Shown here in pieces: positions 27,550-37,007 of a DNA stretch of 64,000 nucleotides (position 1 is the first letter of the stretch; every line of letters starts with the position of its first letter). The position numbers were made by a program, and so were the translations under genes. Source of the DNA: Croceicoccus bisphenolivorans (lineage in GTDB: Bacteria > Pseudomonadota > Alphaproteobacteria > Sphingomonadales > Sphingomonadaceae). Under the pieces are notes generated by a model, which was not told where the DNA came from, did no database searches, and saw only the letters and a program-made list of their open reading frames with translations. The stretch lies in contig NZ_LRSE01000001.1 of assembly GCF_001634625.1 (NCBI RefSeq), positions 124,001-188,000 of the forward strand, in the 5' to 3' direction.

Positions 27550-28160
27550 GCAGCATCCGGCATCACCTTACCGAACTCCACCGCGCAGGGCACGATCGCA
27601 AGCTGACCGATCTGCGCATCGAACCGAACCTTTCCGGCAAGGCGGTGCGCCCCGCCGCCGTGCTGATCGCGGTGACAGAGCGGGCCGACGACGACCGTGG
27701 CGGCCCCGGCGTCCTGCTGATCGAACGGCCCGCGAAGATGCGTACCCATGGCGGGCAGGTCGCCTTTCCCGGCGGCGCGATCGATCCTGGTGAAACCCCC
27801 ATTCAGGCAGCCCTGCGCGAAGCGCACGAGGAGATCGCCCTACCCCTGTCCAAGGTCCACGTGATCGGAGAGACCGACGGTTATCGCACCGGCACCGGCT
27901 ATGCCATCACGCCAGTCCTCGCCACCGTTCCGCCCGACCTGCCGCTGCGTGCCAATCCGGCGGAAGTCGACGAATGGTTCGAAGTGCCGCTGCGATACGC
28001 TTTGGATCCGGCAAACCATGAACAGCGCGAACTGTTCTGGCGCGGCAGGATGCGCAGTTTTATCGAATTTCACTGGGAAGGACACCGCATCTGGGGTGCA
28101 ACCGCCGGGATGCTTGCCAACCTTTCACGCCGGCTGCGCTGGCAGGAGCATGTTTCTTGA
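27546..28160 (+). CDS. Nudix hydrolase, CoA pyrophosphatase (NudL) type
   Basis: A 204-residue Nudix protein. The Nudix box is seen in GGAIDPGETPIQAALREAHEEIAL, and the CoA-pyrophosphatase (UPF0035) signature in LLIERPAKMRTHGGQVAFPGG directly before it. Such enzymes hydrolyse CoA or its derivatives to phosphopantetheine and 3',5'-ADP. GTG start at 27546 overlaps the DUF1285 stop, and its own stop overlaps the cca start (TTGA), so three genes are translationally chained. Confidence 0.92.
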   Translation: MSSIRHHLTELHRAGHDRKLTDLRIEPNLSGKAVRPAAVLIAVTERADDDRGGPGVLLIERPAKMRTHGGQVAFPGGAIDPGETPIQAALREAHEEIALPLSKVHVIGETDGYRTGTGYAITPVLATVPPDLPLRANPAEVDEWFEVPLRYALDPANHEQRELFWRGRMRSFIEFHWEGHRIWGATAGMLANLSRRLRWQEHVS

Positions 28161-29338
28161 AGCCGGTATCCAATGCGAAATGGACACACCGCCCCGATCT
28201 GCCGGTGCTGATCGCGGCGCTGGGCGCGGACGAGTGCCGTTACGTCGGCGGCTGCGTCCGCGATGCGCTGATGGGGCACGAGGCGAACGACGTGGATCTT
28301 GCCACGCGCCATCACCCCGACAGGGTCTGCGTGTTGCTGAAAGAAGCCGGCATCCGCACCGTGCCGACGGGGCTGGAGCATGGAACGGTAACCGCCGTGC
28401 TGGACAGCGGACCGGTCGAAGTCACGACCCTGCGGCACGACGTGGAAACCGACGGGCGGCGTGCGACGGTCGCCTTTGCCACGGCATGGGAAGAGGATGC
28501 CGCGCGGCGCGATTTCACGATCAACGCGCTCTACGCGCATCCCGAAACGTTCGAGATTTCCGACTATTTCGGCGGGCTGGACGATCTGGCGCAGCGCCGC
28601 GTCCGCTTCATCGGCGATGCCCGCCAGCGCATCCGCGAGGATCACTTGCGCATCCTGCGCTACTTCCGGTTTCACGCCCGCTTCGGTTCCGAACCGGCCG
28701 ACGAAGAGGCATTGGCCGCCTGCCGCGAACTGGCCGCGACATTGAAGGGACTGTCGCGCGAACGTGTCGGCTGGGAACTGCAGAACCTGCTGGCCCTGCC
28801 CGATCCCTCGCCCACGGTGGCCCGCATGGCGGATATTGGCGTGCTGGCAGTCGTGCTGCCCGAAACCGGCGGGGTGCAGGTGAACCGGCTTGCCCTGCTC
28901 GTCACTGCGGAGCGCGAGGCGGGCGTTGCACCCGATGCCGTGCGCCGCCTTGCCGCGCTGCTGCCGCCCGATCCTGCCGTGACGGACCAGGTTGCGGCCC
29001 GCCTGCGGCTTTCCAACGCACAGAAGAAACGCATCGCGCGCATTGCCGAACGCAAGGATGGCGACGGCGCCGATCCGCGCGCGCTTGCCTATCGCCTTGG
29101 CATGGAGGTAGCGCGCGACAGGCTGCTGATCGGCGGATCGCCTGTCGATCTGCTGAAGGGGTGGGAAGTGCCCGCCCTTCCGGTGAAGGGCGGCGATATC
29201 GTCGCGGCAGGCGTTGGCGCAGGGCCGGACGTGGCGAAAGTCCTGCGCGTAATCGAGAACCGCTGGATCGCGGAAGGTTTTCCTGAAGAGGCCCGCACCC
29301 GCGCCATTCTTGCCGAAGAAGTCGCGGCGCTGGCATGA
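28157..29338 (+). CDS. cca: tRNA nucleotidyltransferase (CCA-adding enzyme)
   Basis: A 393-residue class II nucleotidyltransferase of the poly(A) polymerase/CCA type that adds or repairs the 3' CCA of tRNAs. Motifs: YVGGCVRDALMG, the metal-binding DVDLATRH, TVTAVLDSGPVEVTTLRHD and RRDFTINALYAH, then GDARQRIREDHLRILRYFRF. TTG start at 28157 overlaps the Nudix stop by four bases. The Nudix-cca order is common in alphaproteobacteria. No downstream gene is coupled: the retropepsin gene starts 54 bases later. Confidence 0.94.
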   Translation: MKPVSNAKWTHRPDLPVLIAALGADECRYVGGCVRDALMGHEANDVDLATRHHPDRVCVLLKEAGIRTVPTGLEHGTVTAVLDSGPVEVTTLRHDVETDGRRATVAFATAWEEDAARRDFTINALYAHPETFEISDYFGGLDDLAQRRVRFIGDARQRIREDHLRILRYFRFHARFGSEPADEEALAACRELAATLKGLSRERVGWELQNLLALPDPSPTVARMADIGVLAVVLPETGGVQVNRLALLVTAEREAGVAPDAVRRLAALLPPDPAVTDQVAARLRLSNAQKKRIARIAERKDGDGADPRALAYRLGMEVARDRLLIGGSPVDLLKGWEVPALPVKGGDIVAAGVGAGPDVAKVLRVIENRWIAEGFPEEARTRAILAEEVAALA

Positions 29339-29392
29339 ACGGGTTCGCCGCCGGTCATCCTGCCGAAAGGGACGGACTGGTAGAACCGCTTC

Positions 29393-30058
29393 ATGGCTGA
29401 CCTCGGCGAAGTCCTGCAATCCCTGCCCTACGGCGATGTTTTTGCCGCGCATCCGCTGTTGCTGCTCGCACTGGTCGCGCTGTGCTTCGCCATGGTGGGC
29501 GGAGCGATGCGCAACAGCGTGCCCGCAGTCGGCGGCATGTTACGCGGCCTCGGCAGCTTCGGCCTTGTCGCCGTGCTGGTGCTGACGGTGATAGACCTTG
29601 TCCGCCTCAATCCCGATCTCGCCCTGCCCCAACTGGGTGTGCCCGAACAGATCGTGGACGGGGAGGAAACGCACATCCCGCTGGCACGCGACGGGCATTA
29701 CTGGATCGAGGCCGAAGTGAATGGCCACCCCACCCGCTTCCTCGTCGATACGGGCGCGAGCCTGACCGCGATATCGCCGGAAACCGCGCAGGCCGCCGGG
29801 ATCGAGGCGAACGAGGTACTGGGCACGGTCAGGCTCGAAACCGCCAACGGATCCGCGCCCGCGCAGCTGACCAGCATCGACACGCTGGAAACCGGCACGA
29901 TCGCGGCGCGCGACTTGCGCGCAGTCATCGCGCCGACGATGAACGGAATGAACGTACTGGGGATGAATTTCCTCTCGAAGCTGGAGAAATGGAGCGTGGA
30001 GGACGGCACCCTGATCCTCGTTCCCCACCAGCCGCGCGTACCACGGGCAATTAGTTGA
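29393..30058 (+). CDS. Membrane-anchored retropepsin-like aspartic protease
   Basis: A 221-residue protein of the TIGR02281 clan-AA group. Two hydrophobic helices (about 20-38 and 52-68) precede a periplasmic-side protease domain with the active-site motif FLVDTGASLTAIS (Asp near 118) and the second-lobe NVLGMNFLSKLEKWSVEDGTLIL. Single-lobe retropepsins work as homodimers. Substrates of the bacterial group are largely unknown. ATG start at 29393, 54 bases after cca. Confidence 0.9.
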   Translation: MADLGEVLQSLPYGDVFAAHPLLLLALVALCFAMVGGAMRNSVPAVGGMLRGLGSFGLVAVLVLTVIDLVRLNPDLALPQLGVPEQIVDGEETHIPLARDGHYWIEAEVNGHPTRFLVDTGASLTAISPETAQAAGIEANEVLGTVRLETANGSAPAQLTSIDTLETGTIAARDLRAVIAPTMNGMNVLGMNFLSKLEKWSVEDGTLILVPHQPRVPRAIS

Positions 30059-30279
30059 TTGCATTTCGCAGGCGCAGCAACTACATGGCGCGGCAGTGAC
30101 GGCCCGATGGGTCATCCGCCGCAAGCGTGAGCGCCCGTACCGAAAAAACGGGAAGGCCCGCGGCAGATCAACGGTCACCAGCTAGTCAAGCTTCCCTTTT
30201 CACGCATGGGTCGCCCGTTCGACCCCGCGCCCGGACTTTGTAGTCCGATGCGCCGCATTGCGTTTTTGAAAGTATATCC

Positions 30280-31686
30280 ATGTCCTATTTCGAAAGCCTC
30301 GGCCTTGCCGAGCCCATCCTTCGTGCACTCAATGCGAAGGGTTATGCCGAACCCACCCCGATCCAGCGCCAGTCGATCCCGTCCCTCATGGACGGGCGCG
30401 ACCTGCTCGGCATCGCGCAGACCGGCACCGGCAAGACCGCCGCCTTCTCCCTCCCCTCACTGCACCGCCTTGCAGAGGCCGGATACAAGCCCAATCCCGC
30501 TTCGTGCCGGATGCTGGTGCTGTCGCCGACCCGCGAACTGGCTGCGCAGATCGCGGACAACATGCGCCGCTATGCCAAGCATCTGCCGATCAATGTCGAT
30601 TGCGTGTTCGGCGGCGTTCCCGTCGGCAAGCAGGCCCGCCGCCTCGTCCCCGGCACCGACGTGCTTGTGGCAACGCCGGGCCGCCTGCTGGACCTCATCG
30701 ACCAGCGTGCGCTCACCCTGCGCCATGTCGAGATTTTCGTGCTGGACGAAGCGGACCAGATGATGGACCTGGGCTTCATCAAGCCGCTGACCCGTATCGC
30801 CAACATGCTGCCGCAGGATCGCCAGTCGCTGTTCTTCAGCGCGACGATGCCCAAGGACATCGCAGACCTGTCGCGCCGCTTCATCAACGATCCGGTGAAG
30901 GTCGAAGTCGCGCCGCAGTCGACAACGGCCGAACGCGTCGAACAATATGGCACGTTCGTGAACCAGGCGGAAAAGCAGGCGCTTCTCACCCTCTCGCTGC
31001 AGGCAGGCCTTGCCAGCGGAGAGATCGAGAAGACGCTGGTCTTCACCCGCACCAAGCATGGCGCGGACCGCGTCGTGCGCCATCTTGTCGCAGCCGGCAT
31101 CAACGCCGCCGCCATCCACGGCGACAAGTCGCAGGCCCAGCGCACCCGCGCGCTTGACGGGTTCCGTGCAGGAAGCGTCCCCGTTCTTGTAGCCACGGAC
31201 ATCGCGGCGCGCGGGATCGACGTGACCGGCGTGTCCCACGTCTTCAATTTCGAAATCCCGAACGTTGCCGAACAGTACGTCCACCGCATCGGCCGCACGG
31301 CGCGCGCGGGCGCGGACGGCGTTGCAATCAGCTACATCGCGCCGGACGAAAAGCCCTATATCAAGGATATCGAGAAGCTGACCGGCGTTCGCCTCACGCA
31401 AATGCCGCTGGTGGAAAATTTCCAGAAGCGTGCCGAAAACCTGCCCAAGCCCAGCCGCAAGCCTGCCGGCGCCGAATATGGCGATCGCAGCGAACGCGGG
31501 CCCCGCAAACCGCGCGGCCAGAGGTCTGGCGGCGACAGCCGCAACTTCGACCAGCGCAAGGCGCGCAAGGAACGCGAAAACCGCGGCGATGGCGAACCGC
31601 GCGACGATATGGGTCGCAAGCGCCGTTTCCGCCCCAAGGGTGCGAACGGCGTCGGCGCACACAAGAACGCTGTTCGCGCGCGCTGA
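30280..31686 (+). CDS. rhlE: DEAD-box RNA helicase, RhlE type
   Basis: A 468-residue ATP-dependent RNA helicase. Q motif GYAEPTPIQRQSIP, Walker A AQTGTGKTAA, DEAD box VLDEADQM, SAT motif FFSATMPKD and motif VI HRIGRTARAG are all intact. The last about 95 residues are basic and Arg/Gly/Lys rich, a typical unstructured RNA-binding tail. Such helicases act in ribosome assembly and mRNA turnover, often cold-induced. A 221-base gap without a gene precedes it, so a long 5' leader is possible. Convergent with the acyl-CoA synthetase gene, 9 bases apart. Confidence 0.93.
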   Translation: MSYFESLGLAEPILRALNAKGYAEPTPIQRQSIPSLMDGRDLLGIAQTGTGKTAAFSLPSLHRLAEAGYKPNPASCRMLVLSPTRELAAQIADNMRRYAKHLPINVDCVFGGVPVGKQARRLVPGTDVLVATPGRLLDLIDQRALTLRHVEIFVLDEADQMMDLGFIKPLTRIANMLPQDRQSLFFSATMPKDIADLSRRFINDPVKVEVAPQSTTAERVEQYGTFVNQAEKQALLTLSLQAGLASGEIEKTLVFTRTKHGADRVVRHLVAAGINAAAIHGDKSQAQRTRALDGFRAGSVPVLVATDIAARGIDVTGVSHVFNFEIPNVAEQYVHRIGRTARAGADGVAISYIAPDEKPYIKDIEKLTGVRLTQMPLVENFQKRAENLPKPSRKPAGAEYGDRSERGPRKPRGQRSGGDSRNFDQRKARKERENRGDGEPRDDMGRKRRFRPKGANGVGAHKNAVRAR

Positions 31687-31695
31687 TCGGCGCGA

Positions 31696-33324
31696 TCAGT
31701 TGCTGGCGGGCGCCTGCGTGACGTAAAGTTCGCGCAGCGCCCGCTTGTTGACCTTACCCGTCGCGCCAAGCGGTATCGCATCGACGAACACGAATTCGTC
31801 GGGCATCCACCACTTGGCGATCCGGCCATCCAGAAACGCCCGCAATCCGTCTGCATCGGGCGAAGCGCCCGGTTCGGCCTGCACGATCATCATCGGCCGC
31901 TCGCCCCATTTCGGGTCCGGCATCGCGATCGCCGCGGCGTTGGCGACATCGGGATGCGACAGCAGGGCATTTTCAAGGTCGATGGAACTGATCCATTCGC
32001 CGCCCGACTTGATCACGTCCTTTGCCCGGTCGGTCAGCTTGACCGATCCGTGCTTGTCTATCTCGGCAAGATCGCCGGTATCGAACCAGCCTTCACTGTC
32101 GAGGATGTCGCCTCCCTCGCCGCCGAAATAGCCTTTCGAAACGGCCACACCGCGAACCTGCAGATGGCCTGATTTCCCCTCGCCCCATACCTGTTCGTCG
32201 CCTTTGTCGTCCACTGTCCGGATCTCGACACTGAACGGCGGAACGCCCTGCCGAAGCTTGTGTGGCAATTGATCGTCGAACGGCCCATCGGCCAGTTCGC
32301 GCGGCACACGGCAAACCGTGCCGATCGGCGACATTTCCGTCATGCCCCATGCATGGCCGATCCTGACGTCATACTCCGTCTCGAACGCGCGCAGCACACG
32401 TTCCGGCAGCGCCGCGCCGCCGATGGCGACGAATTGCAAATGTGGCAGCTTGAGGTTTCCGGCCTTCAGGTAATCCATGAGGCCGAGCCAGAGCGTGGGG
32501 ACCGCCGCACTGATCGTCACACGTTCGCCGTCGAACAAGGCATAGAGCGATGCGCCATCCAGCCCGAAGCCGGGCAAGACCATCCGCGCGCCCATCATGG
32601 GCGCGGCAAAGGCCAGTGCCCAGGCATTGGCGTGGAACATAGGCACGACCGGCATGACCGTGTCCTGATAACCGACGCCCAGAGCATCCTTCGTCACCGC
32701 CATCATCGCATGGAGCACGTTGGACCGGTGGGAATAGAGCACGCCCTTGGGATTACCCGTCGTGCCGGAGGTATAGCACAGCCCGCAGGCCGTATTCTCG
32801 TCAAACCCGCCCCACGCCGCGTCTGTGCCCCGCCCAGCGATCCAGTCTTCATATGCGATCGCGCCGAAACTGTTATCGGGCACGATACCGTCGTCGCTGA
32901 TCACGATATAGTGCTCGACCGGCATGCGATCGTGAACCTGCTGCACTATCGGTACGAACGGCGCGTCGAGGATCAGGACGCGATCCGACGCATGGTTTGC
33001 GATCCATGCGATCTGGTCGGGATGGAGGCGCGGATTGAGCGTATGGAGTACGGCCCCGATGCCCATCGTGCCATACCATGCCTCAAGATGTTCCGCGCTA
33101 TTCATCGACAAGGTGGCAACCCGGTCGCCATTGCCGATACCCATCGCCCGCAATGCAGCCGAAACCTGCCGCGCCCGGTCATGCAGCGCGGCATATGTCG
33201 TACGGGCAAGTGTTCCATCGCACCGCCGCGAAACAACCTCGCTATCCTCTGCGAAGCGGGCGGCGCGTTCGATTATCCTGTCGACCGTCAACGGCCAGTC
33301 CTGCATCAGGCCCAACATCGGCAA
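31696..33324 (-). CDS. Acyl-CoA synthetase (AMP-forming, fatty-acid CoA ligase type)
   Basis: A 542-residue ANL-superfamily enzyme: P-loop motif YTSGTTGNPKGVLYSH, the AWGMTEMSPIGT adenylation motif, GWFDTGDLAEID hinge region and the catalytic lysine near the C-terminus in LGATGKVNKRALR. It activates a carboxylic acid, probably a medium- or long-chain fatty acid, to its CoA thioester. Length and pattern match DmdB/FadD-like ligases; chain length specificity cannot be read. ATG at 33324 or, two codons on, 33318. It stands alone. Confidence 0.92.
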   Translation of the reverse strand: MPMLGLMQDWPLTVDRIIERAARFAEDSEVVSRRCDGTLARTTYAALHDRARQVSAALRAMGIGNGDRVATLSMNSAEHLEAWYGTMGIGAVLHTLNPRLHPDQIAWIANHASDRVLILDAPFVPIVQQVHDRMPVEHYIVISDDGIVPDNSFGAIAYEDWIAGRGTDAAWGGFDENTACGLCYTSGTTGNPKGVLYSHRSNVLHAMMAVTKDALGVGYQDTVMPVVPMFHANAWALAFAAPMMGARMVLPGFGLDGASLYALFDGERVTISAAVPTLWLGLMDYLKAGNLKLPHLQFVAIGGAALPERVLRAFETEYDVRIGHAWGMTEMSPIGTVCRVPRELADGPFDDQLPHKLRQGVPPFSVEIRTVDDKGDEQVWGEGKSGHLQVRGVAVSKGYFGGEGGDILDSEGWFDTGDLAEIDKHGSVKLTDRAKDVIKSGGEWISSIDLENALLSHPDVANAAAIAMPDPKWGERPMMIVQAEPGASPDADGLRAFLDGRIAKWWMPDEFVFVDAIPLGATGKVNKRALRELYVTQAPASN

Positions 33325-33537
33325 TCCTCGTCCCTGCTCTATGTGACCGGGTTCCCCGATCCTGAAGCGAGATCAGGGACTTGGCAACTTGCGCGGGCAA
33401 TGCATGTGCCGCAATTGCGATTGATCGGAAAAATTGTTTGTCGAAAATGTGGCGAGAATATGGACACCGCAATGCAGCATCGCTAAATAGCCGGTGCCCG
33501 GCTCGATTGTGAGTCTGCGGCACCAGGGAATCGTTTT

Positions 33538-33759
33538 ATGAAGAAGATCGCTTTCACCGTCGCTCTTTCGGCTCTCGCTCTCGCTGCTTGCTCGCAGGAA
33601 GCTGCTGAACCGGCTGCTGAAGAAACCGCAGCTGTCGAAGCTCCCGTCGTTGAAGAGCCCGTCGTCGAAGCAACCGACGCTGTCGAAGCTCCGGCTGCTG
33701 AAGCTACCGACGCTGCTGAAGCTCCGGCTGCTGAAGCTACCGAAGCTGCTGCCGAGTAA
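33538..33759 (+). CDS. Small Ala/Glu-rich repeat lipoprotein
   Basis: A 73-residue protein: signal MKKIAFTVALSALALAAC with a lipobox, then a mature chain made almost only of Ala, Glu, Val, Pro, Thr and Asp. It contains direct repeats of EAPAAEATDA (three near-copies), matched by DNA repeats of the unit GCTCCGGCTGCTGAAGCTAC. It is strongly acidic and predicted to be extended or disordered and tethered to the outer membrane. Similar tiny lipoproteins occur in sphingomonads without known function. AGGGAA ribosome-binding site; monocistronic, with a terminator behind it. Confidence 0.8.
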   Translation: MKKIAFTVALSALALAACSQEAAEPAAEETAAVEAPVVEEPVVEATDAVEAPAAEATDAAEAPAAEATEAAAE

Positions 33760-33784
33760 TCGGACGCTTCCAAGCTATCTGTCT

Positions 33785-33823
33785 GGCGGTCCGTGACGAA
33801 CAGTCCCGGACCGCTGGATTTTT
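33785..33823 (+). terminator. Intrinsic terminator of the small lipoprotein gene
   Basis: An 8-bp perfect stem (GCGGTCCG / CGGACCGC, 33786-33793 and 33807-33814), closed by 13 bases, is followed by TGGATTTTT. It is 26 bases after the lipoprotein stop. Confidence 0.82.
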
Positions 33824-33958
33824 CCGGGCTACCCGACCCGAAGGCCGCTGATCCCCTTGCGATCATGGCGCGATAAACGGGAAACCTCAGAAAATCGCCA
33901 CAATCGCCTGCCTGCGATGTTATTCGGCTAGATGCCAACCGCGTCGCCGGATCTACGC

Positions 33959-34540
33959 TCAGCCCAGCCGTTCACCATCGACCGGATAGCCACCGCCGGC
34001 GTCGAGATAGGCTTGTTCCGCCTCTCCCGTTGCACGACCAAGCGCCTTGTTTCGCATGGGAAAGTGGCCGAAGCGGGCGACGACATTGCGATGGCCACGC
34101 GCAAAATCCAGCACGTAATCGGCATCGGCGGCCAGCTTCTCGAAACAGGTGACGCTGATGTCCTGCAAGGCTGCATCTTCGGCATGCATCAGCGGCAGAT
34201 AGAAGAACTGCCGCTCCGAAAGTGTCAGCGCCTTGTCCATGCCCTTTTCAAGCCCGTCCAGAACCATCGCCTGCGCCTTGGCGTCGCCGGAGTAGGCACG
34301 CGGATCATCGCGAAAGATGTTGCGGGTGAACTGGTCGATCAGGACGATCAGCGCGAGCCGACCGCGAGGTGTCGCAGCCCATTCGTCGAGCGTTCCGGCA
34401 AGCGCCTTCGAAACCTGGGCGGAGAACCGTACGCGAACTTCACGGTCCACCGCTTCCCCGCCTTCGAACCACTGGTCCGGTGTCTTCTCACGAAACCAGT
34501 AGTCCAGAACGGGAAGCCAGGGGCCGCGTTCGTCGCCCAT
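33959..34540 (-). CDS. DUF924-family protein
   Basis: A 193-residue helical protein of the DUF924 family. Motifs: VLDYWFREKTPDQWF at the N-terminus, LIVLIDQFTRNIFRDDPRAYSGD, and FYLPLMHAEDAALQ. TPR-like helical folds are predicted for the family; the biochemical role is unknown. ATG 34540 shares one base with the parC stop (TGATG), which fixes the start and shows translational coupling to parC. Confidence 0.88.
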   Translation of the reverse strand: MGDERGPWLPVLDYWFREKTPDQWFEGGEAVDREVRVRFSAQVSKALAGTLDEWAATPRGRLALIVLIDQFTRNIFRDDPRAYSGDAKAQAMVLDGLEKGMDKALTLSERQFFYLPLMHAEDAALQDISVTCFEKLAADADYVLDFARGHRNVVARFGHFPMRNKALGRATGEAEQAYLDAGGGYPVDGERLG

Positions 34541-36864
34541 CACCCGAACCGGTTGTCGCGCGGAAAACCCTGCGGCGGCAGGCGCCCTGCCGCGCCGCGC
34601 GCCACGCGCCACTGCCACATGTCACTCTCGGTCCTAGTACGGCCGCTGTCGCCGCCCATCTTCCACGACAGGCCTTCCTCCAGCTTCAGTGTCGTCGCGT
34701 CGGAAAGCCCGCCGTCGCGATAGCGTTGCAGCTGCACGCCCTGTCCGCGCGTCATCACCGGCAGTTCCTCAAGGCTGAACATGACCAGCTTGCGATTGTC
34801 GCCGACGACAGCAACGTGATCGTGATCGGCCGGAATTTCACGCACGACCTTCAACGTGACCCCCGGCTTGAGGTTGACGACAGCCCTGCCCTTGCGGGTT
34901 TCGGCCAGCAGTTCGTCCATTCCGGCCGCAAATCCGCGTCCGTTGCTTCCCGCCAGCAGCACCTGGCCCTTGGGCTTTGCCACCAGCATGGCCACGATCT
35001 GCGCATTGGGGTCGATATCCAGAGTGGTACGCACCGGTTCGCCGAAGCCGCGCCCGCCGGGCAACTTGTCGCACCCCAGCGTATAGAACCGCCCGTCCGC
35101 ACTGGCGAGCAGCAGCTTGTCCGTCGTCTGCGCATGTACGGCAAACGCCGGTCCGTCGCCTTCCTTGAACTTGAATTCACCGCCGATGCCGTCCGCGCCA
35201 AGATCGACATGCCCCTTCATGCCGCGAACCCAGCCACGCTGCGACAGGATCACCGTCACCGGCTCCTTTTCGATCATGGCGTCCATCGAAAACTCGACGG
35301 TCGGCTCCGCCTCGGCAATCGTCGTCCGGCGGCGACCGAGTTCAGTGTCTTCCGCATATTCCTTGCGCAAGGCATTGAGATCACGCTTCAATCGCGTACG
35401 CTGGCGTGCCGGGCTTTCGACCAGTTTGTCCAGTTCGTCCCGCTCCGCCAGAAGCTCGTCCCGCTCCTTCGTCAGCGCCATTTCCTCAAGCTTGCGCAAG
35501 GAACGCAGCCGCATGTTGAGGATCGCCTCGGCCTGCCGGTCGGTAAGGTCGAACTCTGCCATCATGATCGGCTTGGGCTCGTCCTCGTTGCGGATGATCT
35601 CGATCACGCGGTCGAGATTCAGGAAGGCGATGATGTAACCTTCGACCAGTTCGAGCCGCTTGGCGATCTGGTCCAGCCGGAAGCGCGCACGGCGAACGAG
35701 AATCTCGATCTGCGCGACGATCCAGTGCCGCAGCACTTCGCCCAGCCCCATGACCACCGGCGTGCGCCCCCCGCCCGCCTGTACGTCGAGGACGTTCATG
35801 TTGAGCGAGAAACGGCTTTCCAGATCGGTCAGCTTGTAGAGGCTTTCCTTCAGAAGCTCGGGATCGACATTGCGGCTCTTGGGCACGAGCACGATGCGGA
35901 TCTGCTCGTCGCTTTCGTCGCGCACGTCTTCGAGGATCGGCAGCTTGCGATCGCCGATCAGCGCGGCGATCTGCTCGATCAGCTTGCCCTTCTGAACCTG
36001 ATAAGGGATCTCGGAAATGACGAGCTGCCACTGTCCGCCGCCAAGCCGCTCGATCCCGGCGTCGCGATCCTCCTGCTTGTCGGCTTCAGCGGCGTAGAAA
36101 CGCCCGCGCATGCGGAAAGAGCCGCGACCGGTCGCATAGGCGTGGCTGATGATTTCAGGGCTGTCGACGACCAGGCCGCCGGTCGCGAAATCGGGGCCGT
36201 GGAACACCTCCATCAGCTCCGCATGTTCGGTCTTCGGATTGTCGATCAGCTTGAGCGTCGCGTCGATGATTTCCGCCGCGTTATGGCTGGGGATCGATGT
36301 CGCCATGCCCACCGCGATGCCGCTGGCACCATTGGCCAGCAGGTTCGGGAACAGGCCGGGGAAGATTTCCGGCTCCTCCTCCTCACCGTTGTAGGTCGGG
36401 ACGAAATCGACCGTGCCCTCGTCCAGCCCCTGCATCAGCTGGATCGCCGTGCGGGTCAGGCGCGCCTCCGTATAGCGGTAGGCCGCGGCGTTATCGCCAT
36501 CGATATTGCCGAAGTTCCCTTGCCCTTCGACGAGCGGATAACGCAGCGCGAAATCCTGCGCGAGGCGGACCATCGCGTCGTAGACGGAGGCATCGCCGTG
36601 TGGATGGTACTTGCCGATTACGTCGCCGACAACGCGGGCCGATTTCTTGAAACCTGACTGCGGATCGAGCTTCAGCATCCGCATCGCCCAGAGCAAACGC
36701 CGGTGAACCGGCTTCAGTCCATCCCTGAGGTCCGGCAGGGAACGTGCTGTAATCGTTGATAAAGCGTAGACGAGATACCGCTCCGACAATGCCGCATCGA
36801 ACGGTGCGTCAATCAGCCTGTCGAAGGGATCGGGTTCGGTCATGTCGGTCAGATCGTCAGCCAT
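34540..36864 (-). CDS. parC: DNA topoisomerase IV subunit A
   Basis: A 774-residue type IIA topoisomerase subunit that decatenates daughter chromosomes together with ParE. The catalytic Tyr lies in AAAYRYTEARLT; the QRDR helix reads YHPHGDASVYDAM. The C-terminal part (from about 490) is the beta-pinwheel DNA-wrapping domain, lacking the GyrA box, which supports ParC over GyrA. The residue equivalent to the quinolone-critical Ser (after HPHGD) is Ala. Start ATG 36864 with AGG upstream; the frame to 36939 is non-coding. Confidence 0.94.
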   Translation of the reverse strand: MADDLTDMTEPDPFDRLIDAPFDAALSERYLVYALSTITARSLPDLRDGLKPVHRRLLWAMRMLKLDPQSGFKKSARVVGDVIGKYHPHGDASVYDAMVRLAQDFALRYPLVEGQGNFGNIDGDNAAAYRYTEARLTRTAIQLMQGLDEGTVDFVPTYNGEEEEPEIFPGLFPNLLANGASGIAVGMATSIPSHNAAEIIDATLKLIDNPKTEHAELMEVFHGPDFATGGLVVDSPEIISHAYATGRGSFRMRGRFYAAEADKQEDRDAGIERLGGGQWQLVISEIPYQVQKGKLIEQIAALIGDRKLPILEDVRDESDEQIRIVLVPKSRNVDPELLKESLYKLTDLESRFSLNMNVLDVQAGGGRTPVVMGLGEVLRHWIVAQIEILVRRARFRLDQIAKRLELVEGYIIAFLNLDRVIEIIRNEDEPKPIMMAEFDLTDRQAEAILNMRLRSLRKLEEMALTKERDELLAERDELDKLVESPARQRTRLKRDLNALRKEYAEDTELGRRRTTIAEAEPTVEFSMDAMIEKEPVTVILSQRGWVRGMKGHVDLGADGIGGEFKFKEGDGPAFAVHAQTTDKLLLASADGRFYTLGCDKLPGGRGFGEPVRTTLDIDPNAQIVAMLVAKPKGQVLLAGSNGRGFAAGMDELLAETRKGRAVVNLKPGVTLKVVREIPADHDHVAVVGDNRKLVMFSLEELPVMTRGQGVQLQRYRDGGLSDATTLKLEEGLSWKMGGDSGRTRTESDMWQWRVARGAAGRLPPQGFPRDNRFG

Positions 36865-37007
36865 CAGACCTGCCCGTCTAGCAGCGCTGCAAGGCGGCGG
36901 GAACGGCGGGTTTGGATTGATCCACCATTCCTCCACCACTTTGCCGCTTGTGCCCGATCGGGATCAAGGCCAGAATAAGGCTAAATTATGGCACAAAGGA
37001 GGCCTCA

